Assembly: GCA_025354885.1 (NCBI GenBank)
Contig: JANXLY010000213.1
Coordinates: 1 to 43,161, forward strand
Source: Acidobacteriota bacterium
GTDB taxonomy: Bacteria > Acidobacteriota > Terriglobia > Bryobacterales > Bryobacteraceae
Reading direction: 5' to 3'
DNA length: 43,161 bases
The notes beneath the pieces were generated by a model. It saw only the letters and a program-made list of their open reading frames with translations, made no database searches and was not told where the DNA came from. Positions 16,017 through 24,792 of this stretch are shown here, piece by piece (the first letter of the stretch is position 1; each line of letters starts with the position of its first letter). The position numbers and the translations under genes are program-made.

Positions 16017-16682
16017 TTAAAACACTCTTTGCTTCAGTCGAGCGATGTTGAATTTTGCAGTTTCGGCGACGGCCATTACCGTCATGACACCCGCTTGCAC
16101 CGGGTCTGAGACCACGAGATCTGCCGCCTCAGGTACACTCCCAGCCATATTCAGGCTCACTACCAATAGTCCTTGGGCGCGTACTTCGCGGACCGCAACT
16201 TCGATTTCGCCGCCCATCAGTGAGCCAGCCAGTACGAGAGCTTTTGCACGAGGCAACCGCGCAACCGCACGCACGGCGTCGGCCAATTGTTGCTCACCCA
16301 CGAGTGGAATCGTATCCACTGAGATATGTTCACCACGCAGATTATGTCGGTCTGCTTCAGAAATTGCCCCGATCGCGACCTGTGCCACCTGAGCACCGCC
16401 ACCCATAATAATGATGCGCTTGCCGTAGATCTTATCCATACTACGAACTTCTTCGACGCCCAACACTACCGGCAGAGCGGCCAATTCCCGTAGCACTTCG
16501 GCGGCATCCGGTTGGGGCAATTCGATTTCAAAAAAAGTACGCTCCTCGTTATCGATTCGACTGCCGAGGATGGCTACCGAAGTAATATTGCCCTGGTGGG
16601 CAGCGATCACGCCGGTGATCTGGTGCAATACCCCGGGACCGGGGTGTACACGAACGAGCAGGGCAAGTTTGGTATCAGACAT
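16017..16682 (-). CDS. ACT domain + DUF5612-type protein
   Basis: 221 residues. The first 80 form an ACT domain (LALLVRVHPGPGVLHQITGV, then ITSVAILGSRIDNEERTFFE), the fold that senses amino acids. Residues 95-220 form a second alpha/beta domain (KRIIIMGGGAQVAQVAIGAI, ALVLAGSLMGGEIEVAVREV, LLVVSLNMAGSVPEAADLVV, VSDPVQAGVMTVMAVAETAK) like DUF5612, best known from archaea. The MGGGAQVA glycine stretch could bind a nucleotide. Function is not established; a regulatory sensor is plausible. ATG 16682 overlaps the kdsC 3' end by eight bases. Confidence 0.75.
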   Translation of the reverse strand: MSDTKLALLVRVHPGPGVLHQITGVIAAHQGNITSVAILGSRIDNEERTFFEIELPQPDAAEVLRELAALPVVLGVEEVRSMDKIYGKRIIIMGGGAQVAQVAIGAISEADRHNLRGEHISVDTIPLVGEQQLADAVRAVARLPRAKALVLAGSLMGGEIEVAVREVRAQGLLVVSLNMAGSVPEAADLVVSDPVQAGVMTVMAVAETAKFNIARLKQRVF

Positions 16683-17232
16683 GGATTTCGTACTTCTTGA
16701 GGATCGCAGGCCAAACCCCACGCGCTTTGAGCAATGTTTCACAAACTTCGCGCACAGCACCTTCCCCGCCCTTAGCCGCCAGCGTGCAATCGGCAGCGGC
16801 CCTCACCTCTGGCCGCGCATTCGCGGTGGCAAAGCTGAGTCCGACACGACGGAAAATCACGACATCGGTGAAATCATCACCAATGAATGCGACATTTTCC
16901 GCTGCCACCTTCGCATCTGCCAGAATCTCTTCGAGGATCGGAATTTTCTCGATGTGCCCTTGATAGACGTACTTCATCTTTGCCTGACGGGCACGCTCTT
17001 CTGTGGCATGGGATACGCGGCCTGAAATCACACCAGTCTGGATGCCATGCCAGTTGAGCCACTGCAGAGCAATGCCGTCCTGGGAATCGAAAGCCTTCGT
17101 CTCAAGAATCGATCCGTCCGGGAATGGAATATTGTAAAGGCGGCCATCGGTCAGAACGCCATCGACGTCCATAAGCAGGACTTCAATCTTCGCGGCGCGG
17201 GCCATAAGTTCAGGGCTGAGTGCAGAGGACAT
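16675..17232 (-). CDS. kdsC: 3-deoxy-D-manno-octulosonate 8-phosphate phosphatase (KdsC-type HAD)
   Basis: 185 residues, the size of tetrameric C0-type HAD phosphatases. HAD motif I is LLMDVDGVLTDGRLY (nucleophile D22, acid D24), followed by ETKAFDSQDGIALQWLNWHG, motif II TGVISGRVS, and motif IV VAFIGDDFTDVVIFRRVGLS. The segment MKYVYQGHIEKIPILEEIL is typical of KdsC, which makes KDO for lipopolysaccharide. Related sialic-acid phosphatases cannot be fully excluded. No kdsA, kdsB or kdsD is adjacent. Confidence 0.85.
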   Translation of the reverse strand: MSSALSPELMARAAKIEVLLMDVDGVLTDGRLYNIPFPDGSILETKAFDSQDGIALQWLNWHGIQTGVISGRVSHATEERARQAKMKYVYQGHIEKIPILEEILADAKVAAENVAFIGDDFTDVVIFRRVGLSFATANARPEVRAAADCTLAAKGGEGAVREVCETLLKARGVWPAILKKYEIHV

Positions 17233-17259
17233 TGCCGCTATTTTCGCAGACCTTGAGCA

Positions 17260-18726
17260 TCATGGTGTTTCAAAGAGTCGGCGGTAGAGAGTTTTTTGCT
17301 GCTCCAGAAGCTTTGCATAGGCGTCGGCGTATTGCGGGCGGGGCAGATAAGTGTCGCCGGTAGCCGCAGGAATTTCACTCAAATGTTTCACAGCGCCAAT
17401 GCGCTCCAGTGCCAGCATCGCCGAGCCACGCGCGGAGGTTTCTTTCTCGAGGCTCGCCACAACGGGCCGCCCCAGCGCATCGGCCATCATCTGAGTCCAG
17501 ACAGTCGATTTTCTCAATGCCTCACCGGTCGCAATCACGCGCTCTGGCGCACCCAACCGGTCTGCAAGAATGTCGTACAACAAACGAAATCGCAAGGCAA
17601 CCGATTCCAGTGACGCCGCCAGAATTTCCACGGGTGTCGTGTTCAAATTCAATCCTGTAATCGCCCCACGCGCATCAGCCCGCCACTTCGTACTGCGTTC
17701 GCCGGCAAAGAGTGGCATTACTGTCAGGCCATGCGAACCCGGAGTGAGTTGCGACAGCTGCAACTCCCAATCCTTCGGAAGCTGAAAGCGCTCCATCACC
17801 CACTCAAAAACTTTGCCTCCATTGGATAAGGCACCTCCCAACACAAAGCGGCGCGGGTCAAGCCGATAGCACCACAACCCTTCCGGCACCTCCACATGTG
17901 GAAGTTCAAATACAGCCCGCATTGCGCCCGTTGTTCCGACCATCAGTGCGAACTCTTTAGGCATATCGCAACCGCACCCAATGTTGTTCGCTGCCCCGTC
18001 GCCAATCGCTGGAAACCAAGGAATTTCAGAGAAAAGGGGCCAGCGTTTTGCATAGTCTCCCCGCAAGCCCTGAGCCGGGGCATCGAGCACTGCAAGGTCA
18101 GCCAATTGTTCCTGCCTGAGGCCAAGATAGGCAAGCAGTTCGGCGTCATAGCTTTGCGTATTCGAATTCCAAAGACCTGTCGCTGAGAGCATCGAAGTCG
18201 AAGCATGCGCTTTGCCAAAGAATTCGAGAAATAGATACTCGCCAAAACTCATCCACTGGGCAGATTCTGCAACCATCTCTTTGCGGTTTTCCTGCAGCCA
18301 GAGCATCTTCGCCGGCCAGTAGCTCGGATGAAAAACGGTACCCACGCGGGCATGAAACTGTTTCTCATCGAGATCGCTCTTCAAGCGCTCTACCATGGGC
18401 TGGCTGCGCGTATCGAGCAGGTGCAGAATCGGAGTGGCGGGCTGACCCTGCGCATTGACCCCAAGAAAAGAATGCCAGAACGTGCACATCGACACAGCAC
18501 TCGGCTTGCGATCGAGTTGCCCCAAGGCCTGGTGCGCCTGATCCAGACTTTGCAAAGCGGCTGCAAACAAATCGGGCACCTGGATCTCGACGCCACCATC
18601 GGAACTGGTGTGGAGCTCATAACCAATGGATGTGGTGGTGATCACAGGCCGCGCGCTCTGATCAAAAACAAGGGTCTTGACGGAAGTAGTGCCGGCGTCA
18701 AAGCTGACGACGAGGGGAGAGTTCAT
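17260..18726 (-). CDS. FGGY-family carbohydrate kinase (gluconokinase-like)
   Basis: 488 residues, the family's usual length. The FGGY-N domain has VVSFDAGTTSVKTLVFD (phosphate 1), then HSFLGVNAQGQPATPILHLL and the catalytic region GDGAANNIGCG. The FGGY-C domain has MVGTTGAMRAVF (phosphate 2), PLFAGERSTKWRADARGAI, and ATGEALRKSTVWTQMMADAL followed by RPVVASLEKETSARGSAMLA. It phosphorylates a sugar or sugar acid with ATP. The GERSTKW and WHSF segments are like gluconokinases, but glycerol, xylulose and other substrates cannot be excluded. ATG 18726 is preferred over TTG 18729. Follows the RMD1-like gene by 29 bases. Confidence 0.82.
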   Translation of the reverse strand: MNSPLVVSFDAGTTSVKTLVFDQSARPVITTTSIGYELHTSSDGGVEIQVPDLFAAALQSLDQAHQALGQLDRKPSAVSMCTFWHSFLGVNAQGQPATPILHLLDTRSQPMVERLKSDLDEKQFHARVGTVFHPSYWPAKMLWLQENRKEMVAESAQWMSFGEYLFLEFFGKAHASTSMLSATGLWNSNTQSYDAELLAYLGLRQEQLADLAVLDAPAQGLRGDYAKRWPLFSEIPWFPAIGDGAANNIGCGCDMPKEFALMVGTTGAMRAVFELPHVEVPEGLWCYRLDPRRFVLGGALSNGGKVFEWVMERFQLPKDWELQLSQLTPGSHGLTVMPLFAGERSTKWRADARGAITGLNLNTTPVEILAASLESVALRFRLLYDILADRLGAPERVIATGEALRKSTVWTQMMADALGRPVVASLEKETSARGSAMLALERIGAVKHLSEIPAATGDTYLPRPQYADAYAKLLEQQKTLYRRLFETP

Positions 18727-18755
18727 CAATCGCTATGCTACCGAACAACGAACGG

Positions 18756-19847
18756 CTATTTGCCCCGCAGAATCGGTATCAGCTCGATGAGCAGGATGAC
18801 AACAATGATCAATTCCATAAAGAAGGCGCGCCCCTCGCGGAATTCATTCACCATGAAGTGATACAACTCTCCCGCTGTCTTCACTTTTTGATCGACCAGA
18901 TTCCGGTAGTCGTTCGCACCCACCTTCGCTGCAGCCAGCCGGTAAGCCCGTGCATAATACATGTCGCTCAAAAACTTGATCGCGGTGTCAGTGCGCTCTG
19001 TAAGTTCAATTACCTCTAGCCTCAGGCGATTCAGATGCTTCGCTTCGCGGGCCATACGCCAGCTTGCCCACATGCCGCCAGTGCGTTCGAGCTCACCATA
19101 TGCATGCTTCAGCAGCACGGACAGGATTTCGTCATAGCGCCGATATTCGAGCAGTTGTGTATTGGCGTACTCGAGCAATTCAAGGATCGGCGTTGCGCCT
19201 TCGGGCGTGTCGTAAACCACAGCTGCCAGCCAGCCCACTACCAACAAATCGGCAGGGAAGTAAGACAGGCTAGACGCCAATACTTCCTTCTGTTCTCCGT
19301 CGGACAAAATTTGCGTTTCTCCGCGAATGATCTGCCCAATGTCAGCCGCATGTCTGCTGAGCAATTGGGCTCCAGTCAACACTTGCCCATCGGCATCGAG
19401 CACCTCATGGAGATGCACTACATAGTAGGCTTCATCGAGCCAGTCGGTGTAAGGCTTGCGCAGTGCACTCTTCAGGCGATTGCAGTGACGGCGCACAATA
19501 TCGAGTCCGCGCTGCTCCACTTCGCCCGCTTCAATCCAGCGATGCGACAGTGCGATCAGTTCTGACCACTCGCAGTGAAAATGCAACTCGATTTCGAGGC
19601 TCACAACTCCATAGTCGAAATAGCGCAGGCGGGCGTCTACTGCTTCGCCCGTTGCCAGATGAAACGAATCCGTGGGCTCGACAATCGGTGTTTGTTCAAA
19701 ACGCACATAGGAGGGTGCGGGGATGCGAAAGCCTGGAGACCGGAGTGGGGCCTCGGCACCCAACAATCCACGCAACTCCTTCAGGTCGATCTCTTCAGCA
19801 AGATCGTAAAGCAGCATCGCACTGATCGAACCACGGCAACTCGGCAT
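18756..19847 (-). CDS. RMD1/YagE (DUF155)-like membrane-anchored protein
   Basis: 363 residues. An N-terminal basic-acidic region leads to RLRYFDYGVVSLEIELHF, resembling the YagE/RMD1 core, where a phenylalanine-glycine-valine strand opens the domain. Long helices follow (ILELLEYANTQLLEYRRYDE, HLNRLRLEVIELTERTD). One hydrophobic C-terminal helix (FMELIIVVILLIELIPIL) is placed as in the family, which is tail-anchored. Yeast Rmd1 and Rmd8 have membrane roles; the bacterial function is unknown. It starts at ATG 19847, four bases after the nagA stop, so it is co-transcribed with it. Confidence 0.65.
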   Translation of the reverse strand: MPSCRGSISAMLLYDLAEEIDLKELRGLLGAEAPLRSPGFRIPAPSYVRFEQTPIVEPTDSFHLATGEAVDARLRYFDYGVVSLEIELHFHCEWSELIALSHRWIEAGEVEQRGLDIVRRHCNRLKSALRKPYTDWLDEAYYVVHLHEVLDADGQVLTGAQLLSRHAADIGQIIRGETQILSDGEQKEVLASSLSYFPADLLVVGWLAAVVYDTPEGATPILELLEYANTQLLEYRRYDEILSVLLKHAYGELERTGGMWASWRMAREAKHLNRLRLEVIELTERTDTAIKFLSDMYYARAYRLAAAKVGANDYRNLVDQKVKTAGELYHFMVNEFREGRAFFMELIIVVILLIELIPILRGK

Positions 19848-19851
19848 CGCG

Positions 19852-21072
19852 CTACCAGTGTAAGCGCTGGCCACGCAAATAGACCTGCTCCACAGAGAGA
19901 TCTCGATTGAGAAGCAAAACATCTGCCCGCTTGCCTGCCTCAAGACTGCCTGTCTCAGCGGCAATCCCTGCGCGCTCGGCGGGCGTCAGGCTCGCCATGC
20001 GAATCACCTGCGGCAGGCTTGCCGTTGTATTTGCCGCCATATGACGAACCATGTGGTCCATACCTTTCACTGAGCTTGCCAATCCCTGCCCGGCGACAAA
20101 ACCCACCTTGCCATCGCTCTCAAACCAGCTGCCTGTCTCTTCCGGACCAAAACGATAGCGCCCTGCGGGAAGATCAAGCGCTCTATTTGCATCCGTCACC
20201 AGACACAATCGTTCGACACCCTTCATCTGAAATGCAAACTCCAGCAACTCTGGCGACAGATGACATCCGTCAGAAATCACCTCTGTACTCATCTCCAGCT
20301 GCGCAAGTACAAACTGTTCCATGCTGGCCTGCATCGGCGTCCCGTAGCGCGTTCGCAGGGATGCAACAGAACTCATCGCACACCAGAAGTGGTCCACATG
20401 CCGCATGCCCGCAGCATAGGCTCGCGCCATCTCCGTCCAGGTCGCGTTTGAATGTCCGCAGGTCAACAGGCAGCCCCGGTCCGCAGCCGCTCGATAGAAA
20501 GCTTCCGCACCATCGAGCTCGGCCGCGCAAGTCGCAATCCGGATCACGCCCATGTCAAGAAATTGCAGATACTCGGCGGGATCTGGATCTCGACGGCCAT
20601 CCACCGAATGACACCCAACCTTGTCTTCGGCAAAGTAAGGCCCGTAGTAATGCACGCCCGCAATCTGCGCACCGTCAGAAGTTTGCCAGTTATCACGTAC
20701 TTCCCGGCAAGCCAACAGCATCCGCTCCAGTTCATGCGTTGTGCCTGTAGTCGTCGTCGGAAAAATCGTTGTTGTGCCATGACGGGCGTGCGCACGATTG
20801 GCAACACGCACGGCCTCGGCGCTGCCATCCATGTAATCAGCGCCCGCTCCTCCGTGGACGTGCAGATCAATATAACCAGGGGAAACGTAGGTGCCTTCGA
20901 TAATTGCAACGCCCGGCGGTGCTTCGTCTACGACAGCTTCGATCCGCCCCTCCGAGCACACTAGATAGGCATCCGGCAAACTGCGATCCGGGAGTATGAG
21001 CTCGCCGTGGAAGCAAAGTTTATGAACGGTCACAATGCTATTCTGATCGATGGAGAGCCTACTTTCATGCAT
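19852..21072 (-). CDS. nagA: NagA-like amidohydrolase (N-acetylglucosamine-6-phosphate deacetylase family)
   Basis: 406 residues with the NagA fold: YVSPGYIDLHVHGGAGADYM (HxH 71-73), ARHGTTTIFPT, TCGHSNATW (H207), RHVDHFWCAM (H228), ISDGCHLSPELLEFA and LVTDANRA (catalytic D294). In NagA the metal-binding glutamate is in HLEGPF; here the segment reads HYYGPYF, putting tyrosine (143) in its place. The family removes acetyl from GlcNAc-6-P; activity and substrate here are therefore uncertain. The ATG at 21072 overlaps the start of the divergent cytochrome fusion by six bases; GTG 21033 is an alternative. Heads a six-gene run. Confidence 0.78.
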   Translation of the reverse strand: MHESRLSIDQNSIVTVHKLCFHGELILPDRSLPDAYLVCSEGRIEAVVDEAPPGVAIIEGTYVSPGYIDLHVHGGAGADYMDGSAEAVRVANRAHARHGTTTIFPTTTTGTTHELERMLLACREVRDNWQTSDGAQIAGVHYYGPYFAEDKVGCHSVDGRRDPDPAEYLQFLDMGVIRIATCAAELDGAEAFYRAAADRGCLLTCGHSNATWTEMARAYAAGMRHVDHFWCAMSSVASLRTRYGTPMQASMEQFVLAQLEMSTEVISDGCHLSPELLEFAFQMKGVERLCLVTDANRALDLPAGRYRFGPEETGSWFESDGKVGFVAGQGLASSVKGMDHMVRHMAANTTASLPQVIRMASLTPAERAGIAAETGSLEAGKRADVLLLNRDLSVEQVYLRGQRLHW

Positions 21073-22413
21073 CAGCTTCTTTGTTTCTCAGCATTCTTTT
21101 CTTTCGTAGCCTTTGCTGCGCCGGAGATCACCTACTACAAAGATGTAATGCCAATCATGCAGAATCGCTGCCAGGAATGCCACCGGACTGGTGAAGCTGC
21201 GCCGATGTCTCTCATGACTTACAAGGAAGTGCGCCCCTTTGCGAAGGCTATCGAGCACGCAGTCGCCACAAAGAAGATGCCGCCCTGGCACGCCGATCCG
21301 CACTTCGGGAAGTTTGCAAACGATCGCTCGTTGAACGAGAAGGAAGTGAACACGTTTTCCGCCTGGGTTAAGGGTGGGGCCAAAGAGGGCAAGGCGAGCG
21401 ACGCTCCAGCAGCTCGGGAGTTTGCCAGCGGCTGGACCATCGGAAAACCGGACGTAGTGATCGACATGCCTGTCGATTACAAGGTGCCCGCAAGCGGAAC
21501 AATTGACTACACCTACTTCATCGTGCCCACCGGCTTTACAGAGGACAAATGGGTTGAGAAAATCGAAGTCCGACCAGGTGCCTCTAGCGTTGTGCATCAC
21601 GTCGTTCTGATCAGTCGGGCACCCGGATCCAAGTATCTTGCGGAAGTCCCCAAAGGGGTAGCTCATGTTGCCAAAGGCAATGGCAGCACCAGCGCAGGCA
21701 GTACTCGCAAGCCAGACACTGGAATCGGCTCGTTCATCGGATTGGGCGGAGGCGATTACGAGATGGTGTCCGTATATGTTCCCGGTGGCGTTGCTTATGA
21801 AACCAAGCCCGGCCAGGCTCGTCTGATTCCAGCAGGCAGCGACCTGATTTTCCAGATGCACTATACAGCCAACGGCAAGGAGACGATCGACCGCAGCCGT
21901 GTGGGCATGGTGTTTGCCAGGCAAGCCCCGACAGAGCGCGTAGTGAATACCTTTATTGCCAACCTCAACCTGGAGATTCCTCCTGGCGCCGGAAATTTCC
22001 GCGTCGATGCCAATGTGAAAGTTCATCAGGACGTCGTGCTGCAATCCCTCTTCCCCCATATGCACTTGCGCGGCAAGGCCTTCGAGTATGTTGCAAAATA
22101 CCCCAGCGGAGAAACGGAAACGCTGCTCAAAGTGCCGGCTTACGATTTCAACTGGCAGTTGACTTACCAGCTTGCGAAACCGCTGCTCTTACCCAAAGGT
22201 ACAGAGCTTAGGGCTACCGCCTGGTATGACAATTCGCCGAACAACAAATACAATCCTGATCCGAAGTCACAGGTGCATTGGGGCGACCAGAGCTGGGAAG
22301 AGATGCTGGCAGGATTTGTCGATTTTGTGATTCCAGTGAACGCCAGCCCACGCGACATCGCTTTTCCGAAAAAGACTGCTACCCCTGCTCCCTCAACAGG
22401 GCCTGCCCGTTAG
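21067..22413 (+). CDS. Exported cytochrome c / copper type II monooxygenase-like fusion
   Basis: 448 residues. After a signal peptide (LLCFSAFFSFVAFAAPE) comes one CQECH haem c site (35-39) with a cytochrome-like segment to about 100 (MPPWHADPHFGKFANDRSLN could supply the distal ligand). The rest resembles peptidylglycine monooxygenase-type jelly-roll domains: VVHHVV (H177, H178), FQMHYT (H265) and HMHLRGK (H331, H333). In that family the His-His plus His set binds CuH and the HxH pair binds CuM. The haem domain could feed electrons to the copper centre. The substrate is unknown. GGAGAG at 21052-21057 supports ATG 21067. Confidence 0.75.
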   Translation: MHQLLCFSAFFSFVAFAAPEITYYKDVMPIMQNRCQECHRTGEAAPMSLMTYKEVRPFAKAIEHAVATKKMPPWHADPHFGKFANDRSLNEKEVNTFSAWVKGGAKEGKASDAPAAREFASGWTIGKPDVVIDMPVDYKVPASGTIDYTYFIVPTGFTEDKWVEKIEVRPGASSVVHHVVLISRAPGSKYLAEVPKGVAHVAKGNGSTSAGSTRKPDTGIGSFIGLGGGDYEMVSVYVPGGVAYETKPGQARLIPAGSDLIFQMHYTANGKETIDRSRVGMVFARQAPTERVVNTFIANLNLEIPPGAGNFRVDANVKVHQDVVLQSLFPHMHLRGKAFEYVAKYPSGETETLLKVPAYDFNWQLTYQLAKPLLLPKGTELRATAWYDNSPNNKYNPDPKSQVHWGDQSWEEMLAGFVDFVIPVNASPRDIAFPKKTATPAPSTGPAR

Positions 22414-22475
22414 ATCTCACTTGAGGGACGCCATCCGGTTGCCCAGGAACTTCGGGCATCGATAAGCGTGCGGGT

Positions 22476-23135
22476 TCAGTTCTTTTTCTGGGCTACGGGA
22501 GGGGTGGGCAGTGCTTCCACAGCGACCTCTGAGAAGATGACGGTATCCGATTTGTCGGCCTGATGGGAACAAACCGCGAGCCCGACGAGGACCGGACCTT
22601 GGAACGCAACTTCCGTATGGGCAATTTCCTTGGCCGGGGACCCTTCTTTGCCGATGAACATGAAAATCCGTATGCCGGTTCTGACCAGTTTTATGTTGTA
22701 GGTCGCGGGGCCATCAAACGGAATATCAAAGTTATTGGTGTCTTCGTTTTGCCTGCTTCTCCACTGCAATCCAGGCATTCCGTTCCCGTGGATTACGACG
22801 TCAGCATAAGTGGCATCGCTCGCCAGAGACTGGCGGACCATGATGCCTGCCTTGCGATGTGCGTTGCCTTGGCCGAGGAATTTCACCGTAGCTATGACTG
22901 CGAAATTGCCGGTCATCTCGCGCCAGACAAATTGAAACTCGTCTTTCTTATCCCACACATTGGTTCCGGCTCCGGTGATGCGATATTGGCCCTTTGCGGG
23001 ATCGAACGAAGCAGAGCCATTCAAAACTGGTCCGCCAACGTCGCCGGAATTGGTGAAGAGCCCCAGGGTTTCGACTGCCGCAGTCTGAGCAAGAGACAGG
23101 CCGGATAGCAGGCAGACGGTCAATAAATAACGCAT
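22476..23135 (-). CDS. Secreted DUF1349-like concanavalin-fold protein (paralogue A)
   Basis: 219 residues. A signal peptide (MRYLLTVCLLSGLSLAQ) is followed by a lectin-like jelly roll: FTNSGDVGGPVLNGSASFD, GQYRITGAGTNVWDKKDEF, FVWREMTGNFAVIATVKF, HRKAGIMVRQSLASDATYAD, and a Pro-rich tail. DUF1349-like proteins are common as secreted or domain units in acidobacteria; a carbohydrate-binding role is likely by fold only. It is about 40-45% similar by eye to the upstream gene, which lies 15 bases away on the same strand, so a tandem duplication is clear. Confidence 0.75.
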   Translation of the reverse strand: MRYLLTVCLLSGLSLAQTAAVETLGLFTNSGDVGGPVLNGSASFDPAKGQYRITGAGTNVWDKKDEFQFVWREMTGNFAVIATVKFLGQGNAHRKAGIMVRQSLASDATYADVVIHGNGMPGLQWRSRQNEDTNNFDIPFDGPATYNIKLVRTGIRIFMFIGKEGSPAKEIAHTEVAFQGPVLVGLAVCSHQADKSDTVIFSEVAVEALPTPPVAQKKN

Positions 23136-23150
23136 GATACTTTTCCTTTG

Positions 23151-23786
23151 TTACTTCAATTCTTCTACTGTCACATCCGAAAATTGAACAGTATTGACCG
23201 CTTCACGGCTGTGCGAACTCACGCCGAGTCCCACAAGCACGGGGCTGCCGAGTCTGTTCATGGTGTGCCCTAACTCGCGCAGCGGCGCGCCGTCTTTGCC
23301 AACCCAGACATGAATGGTGTTGCCTTGCCGGACCAACTTCAGCTTCCAGATACCCGGGCCTTCCAACGGAAAATCTACTGTGTTGGTGCTGTCGGCCTTG
23401 GCATTGCGGAACTGGACAGCGGGCGTGCCGTCGCCATGGATTGCCAGGTGGACGAAGGGCGAATCGGTGTCGAGATTTTTGCGAAGCATGATGACCGCCT
23501 TGCGGTGAGCGATGCCGTCGGTTAGGAACCTGGTGGTCGCCGTCACAGAGAAGTTGCCGGACATCTCTTTCCAGAGGAAGTGGAATTGATCTGCCTTGCC
23601 CCAGATGTCCGCGCCGGAACCGCTGATTTTGTACTGACCGTTCGAGGAGTCAAATTCCGCAGAGCCCTTGAGAGGAGGAGCGCCGACGTCATAAGACTTT
23701 GTGAAGGCCCCGAGTTTGTCATTCTGTGCGAATGAAATGGAGGATACCAGCAGGCCAAGCAGCAAGTGTCTATGCATGCCAAGCAT
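23151..23786 (-). CDS. Secreted DUF1349-like concanavalin-fold protein (paralogue B)
   Basis: 211 residues, paralogue of the gene just downstream. Signal peptide HLLLGLLVSSISFAQ, then FTKSYDVGAPPLKGSAEFD, GQYKISGSGADIWGKADQFH, FLWKEMSGNFSVTATTRFL, HRKAVIMLRKNLDTDSPFVH. All main strands line up with paralogue A, with a shorter C-terminus that lacks the Pro tail. Start may instead be ATG 23777. The two genes share a transcript. The following 169 bases up to 23955 hold no gene or clear signal that I can see. Confidence 0.75.
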   Translation of the reverse strand: MLGMHRHLLLGLLVSSISFAQNDKLGAFTKSYDVGAPPLKGSAEFDSSNGQYKISGSGADIWGKADQFHFLWKEMSGNFSVTATTRFLTDGIAHRKAVIMLRKNLDTDSPFVHLAIHGDGTPAVQFRNAKADSTNTVDFPLEGPGIWKLKLVRQGNTIHVWVGKDGAPLRELGHTMNRLGSPVLVGLGVSSHSREAVNTVQFSDVTVEELK

Positions 23787-23955
23787 TCTATCGCGGCATT
23801 TGTGCCGGGCACCGCGTGCTCGGGCTGAGGCGAGAGCCAGGACTCGGATTCGCTGACAAGATGGGGAGAGTTGCGCTGAGTCGATTGCTTTGGCTTGAAA
23901 TCGTCAGCCTTTCGGAGCCTGGAGCCAATCCAGTCTGCCGATTGTTGCAAATGGG

Positions 23956-24792
23956 TCAGAAGGGGGCCAAAGTCTTTTTCTTATTCAGGCCAACTCTCGG
24001 TTTGTCTACGGTCTCCACCAGGTAGTCGACGGCGATCTTGAGATACATCTCGGCCAGTACTTCATCCCGTTTGAAAAGTGCCTGGTATTGCCTGCGTAAT
24101 TCGAGACGGTCCACTTTTGCAATCGGCCCATTCCACCCGCGCTTGCCAGCGCGAAGATAGGAGCGAACTGCTCCCATCACGGCAGCCTCAACGGCACTCT
24201 CTGCAATTTTTGCGTGCAGGCCCGCCGCTCGCATCGCATCTACTGCCGCTGCAATCATCGGGAAGGTCATTCCCGCCGCAAAGGTAAGCCCGGCATCATA
24301 AACAGAACGCATTCCCTCGTTCATGGCTAATACCCTGGCACTGCCCTCTGCTTCGACCAGCCTTCGCAATCGCTGCAACACAACCTTTTCACCGTCAAAC
24401 AGAAAACGATTGCCCCCAAACCCATCCATTTCGATCAGCGACCCGGTGTGAGCCCCCATCTCACGCAACAACTTCAACGCACCGCTCCCCATTGCGCTCG
24501 CACAGAGCACGAAGCTCGAATTTGTCCACGCTGTTCCACAGGATGCAATCTCTTCGAGCCATGAAGTCAACTGTGAATCCGGCACACAGATAAGAATCAG
24601 CTCGCACTTCTTCAGTTCGTCATAGGAGTCGCTAGCGGTTCCTGCTTTAATCAGCTTCGCCACGCGACTCGCATTCCGCAGCGAGAGCCCTTTCAGTGGG
24701 CCGAGATTTTTGCGTAACCCGGGCAGCCGGGATACCCAGGACCGGCTAACCGGTCCTTCAGCGATCAGCGCCGTCCGCGGTGCTTTGGGCAT
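23956..24792 (-). CDS. Rossmann-like/DUF2520-type protein
   Basis: 278 residues. The layout resembles NADP oxidoreductase coenzyme F420-dependent/DUF2520 proteins: an N-terminal Rossmann-like domain ([18 protein letters not shown] is the beta-4 to helix region) and a helical C-terminal dimerisation domain ([39 protein letters not shown]). The N-terminal strand [10 protein letters not shown] lacks the usual GxGxxG, so cofactor binding is uncertain. The reaction is unknown. Its start overlaps the uvrB 3' end by 35 bases. Last gene of the minus-strand run from 34415. Confidence 0.65.
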   Translation of the reverse strand: MPKAPRTALIAEGPVSRSWVSRLPGLRKNLGPLKGLSLRNASRVAKLIKAGTASDSYDELKKCELILICVPDSQLTSWLEEIASCGTAWTNSSFVLCASAMGSGALKLLREMGAHTGSLIEMDGFGGNRFLFDGEKVVLQRLRRLVEAEGSARVLAMNEGMRSVYDAGLTFAAGMTFPMIAAAVDAMRAAGLHAKIAESAVEAAVMGAVRSYLRAGKRGWNGPIAKVDRLELRRQYQALFKRDEVLAEMYLKIAVDYLVETVDKPRVGLNKKKTLAPF

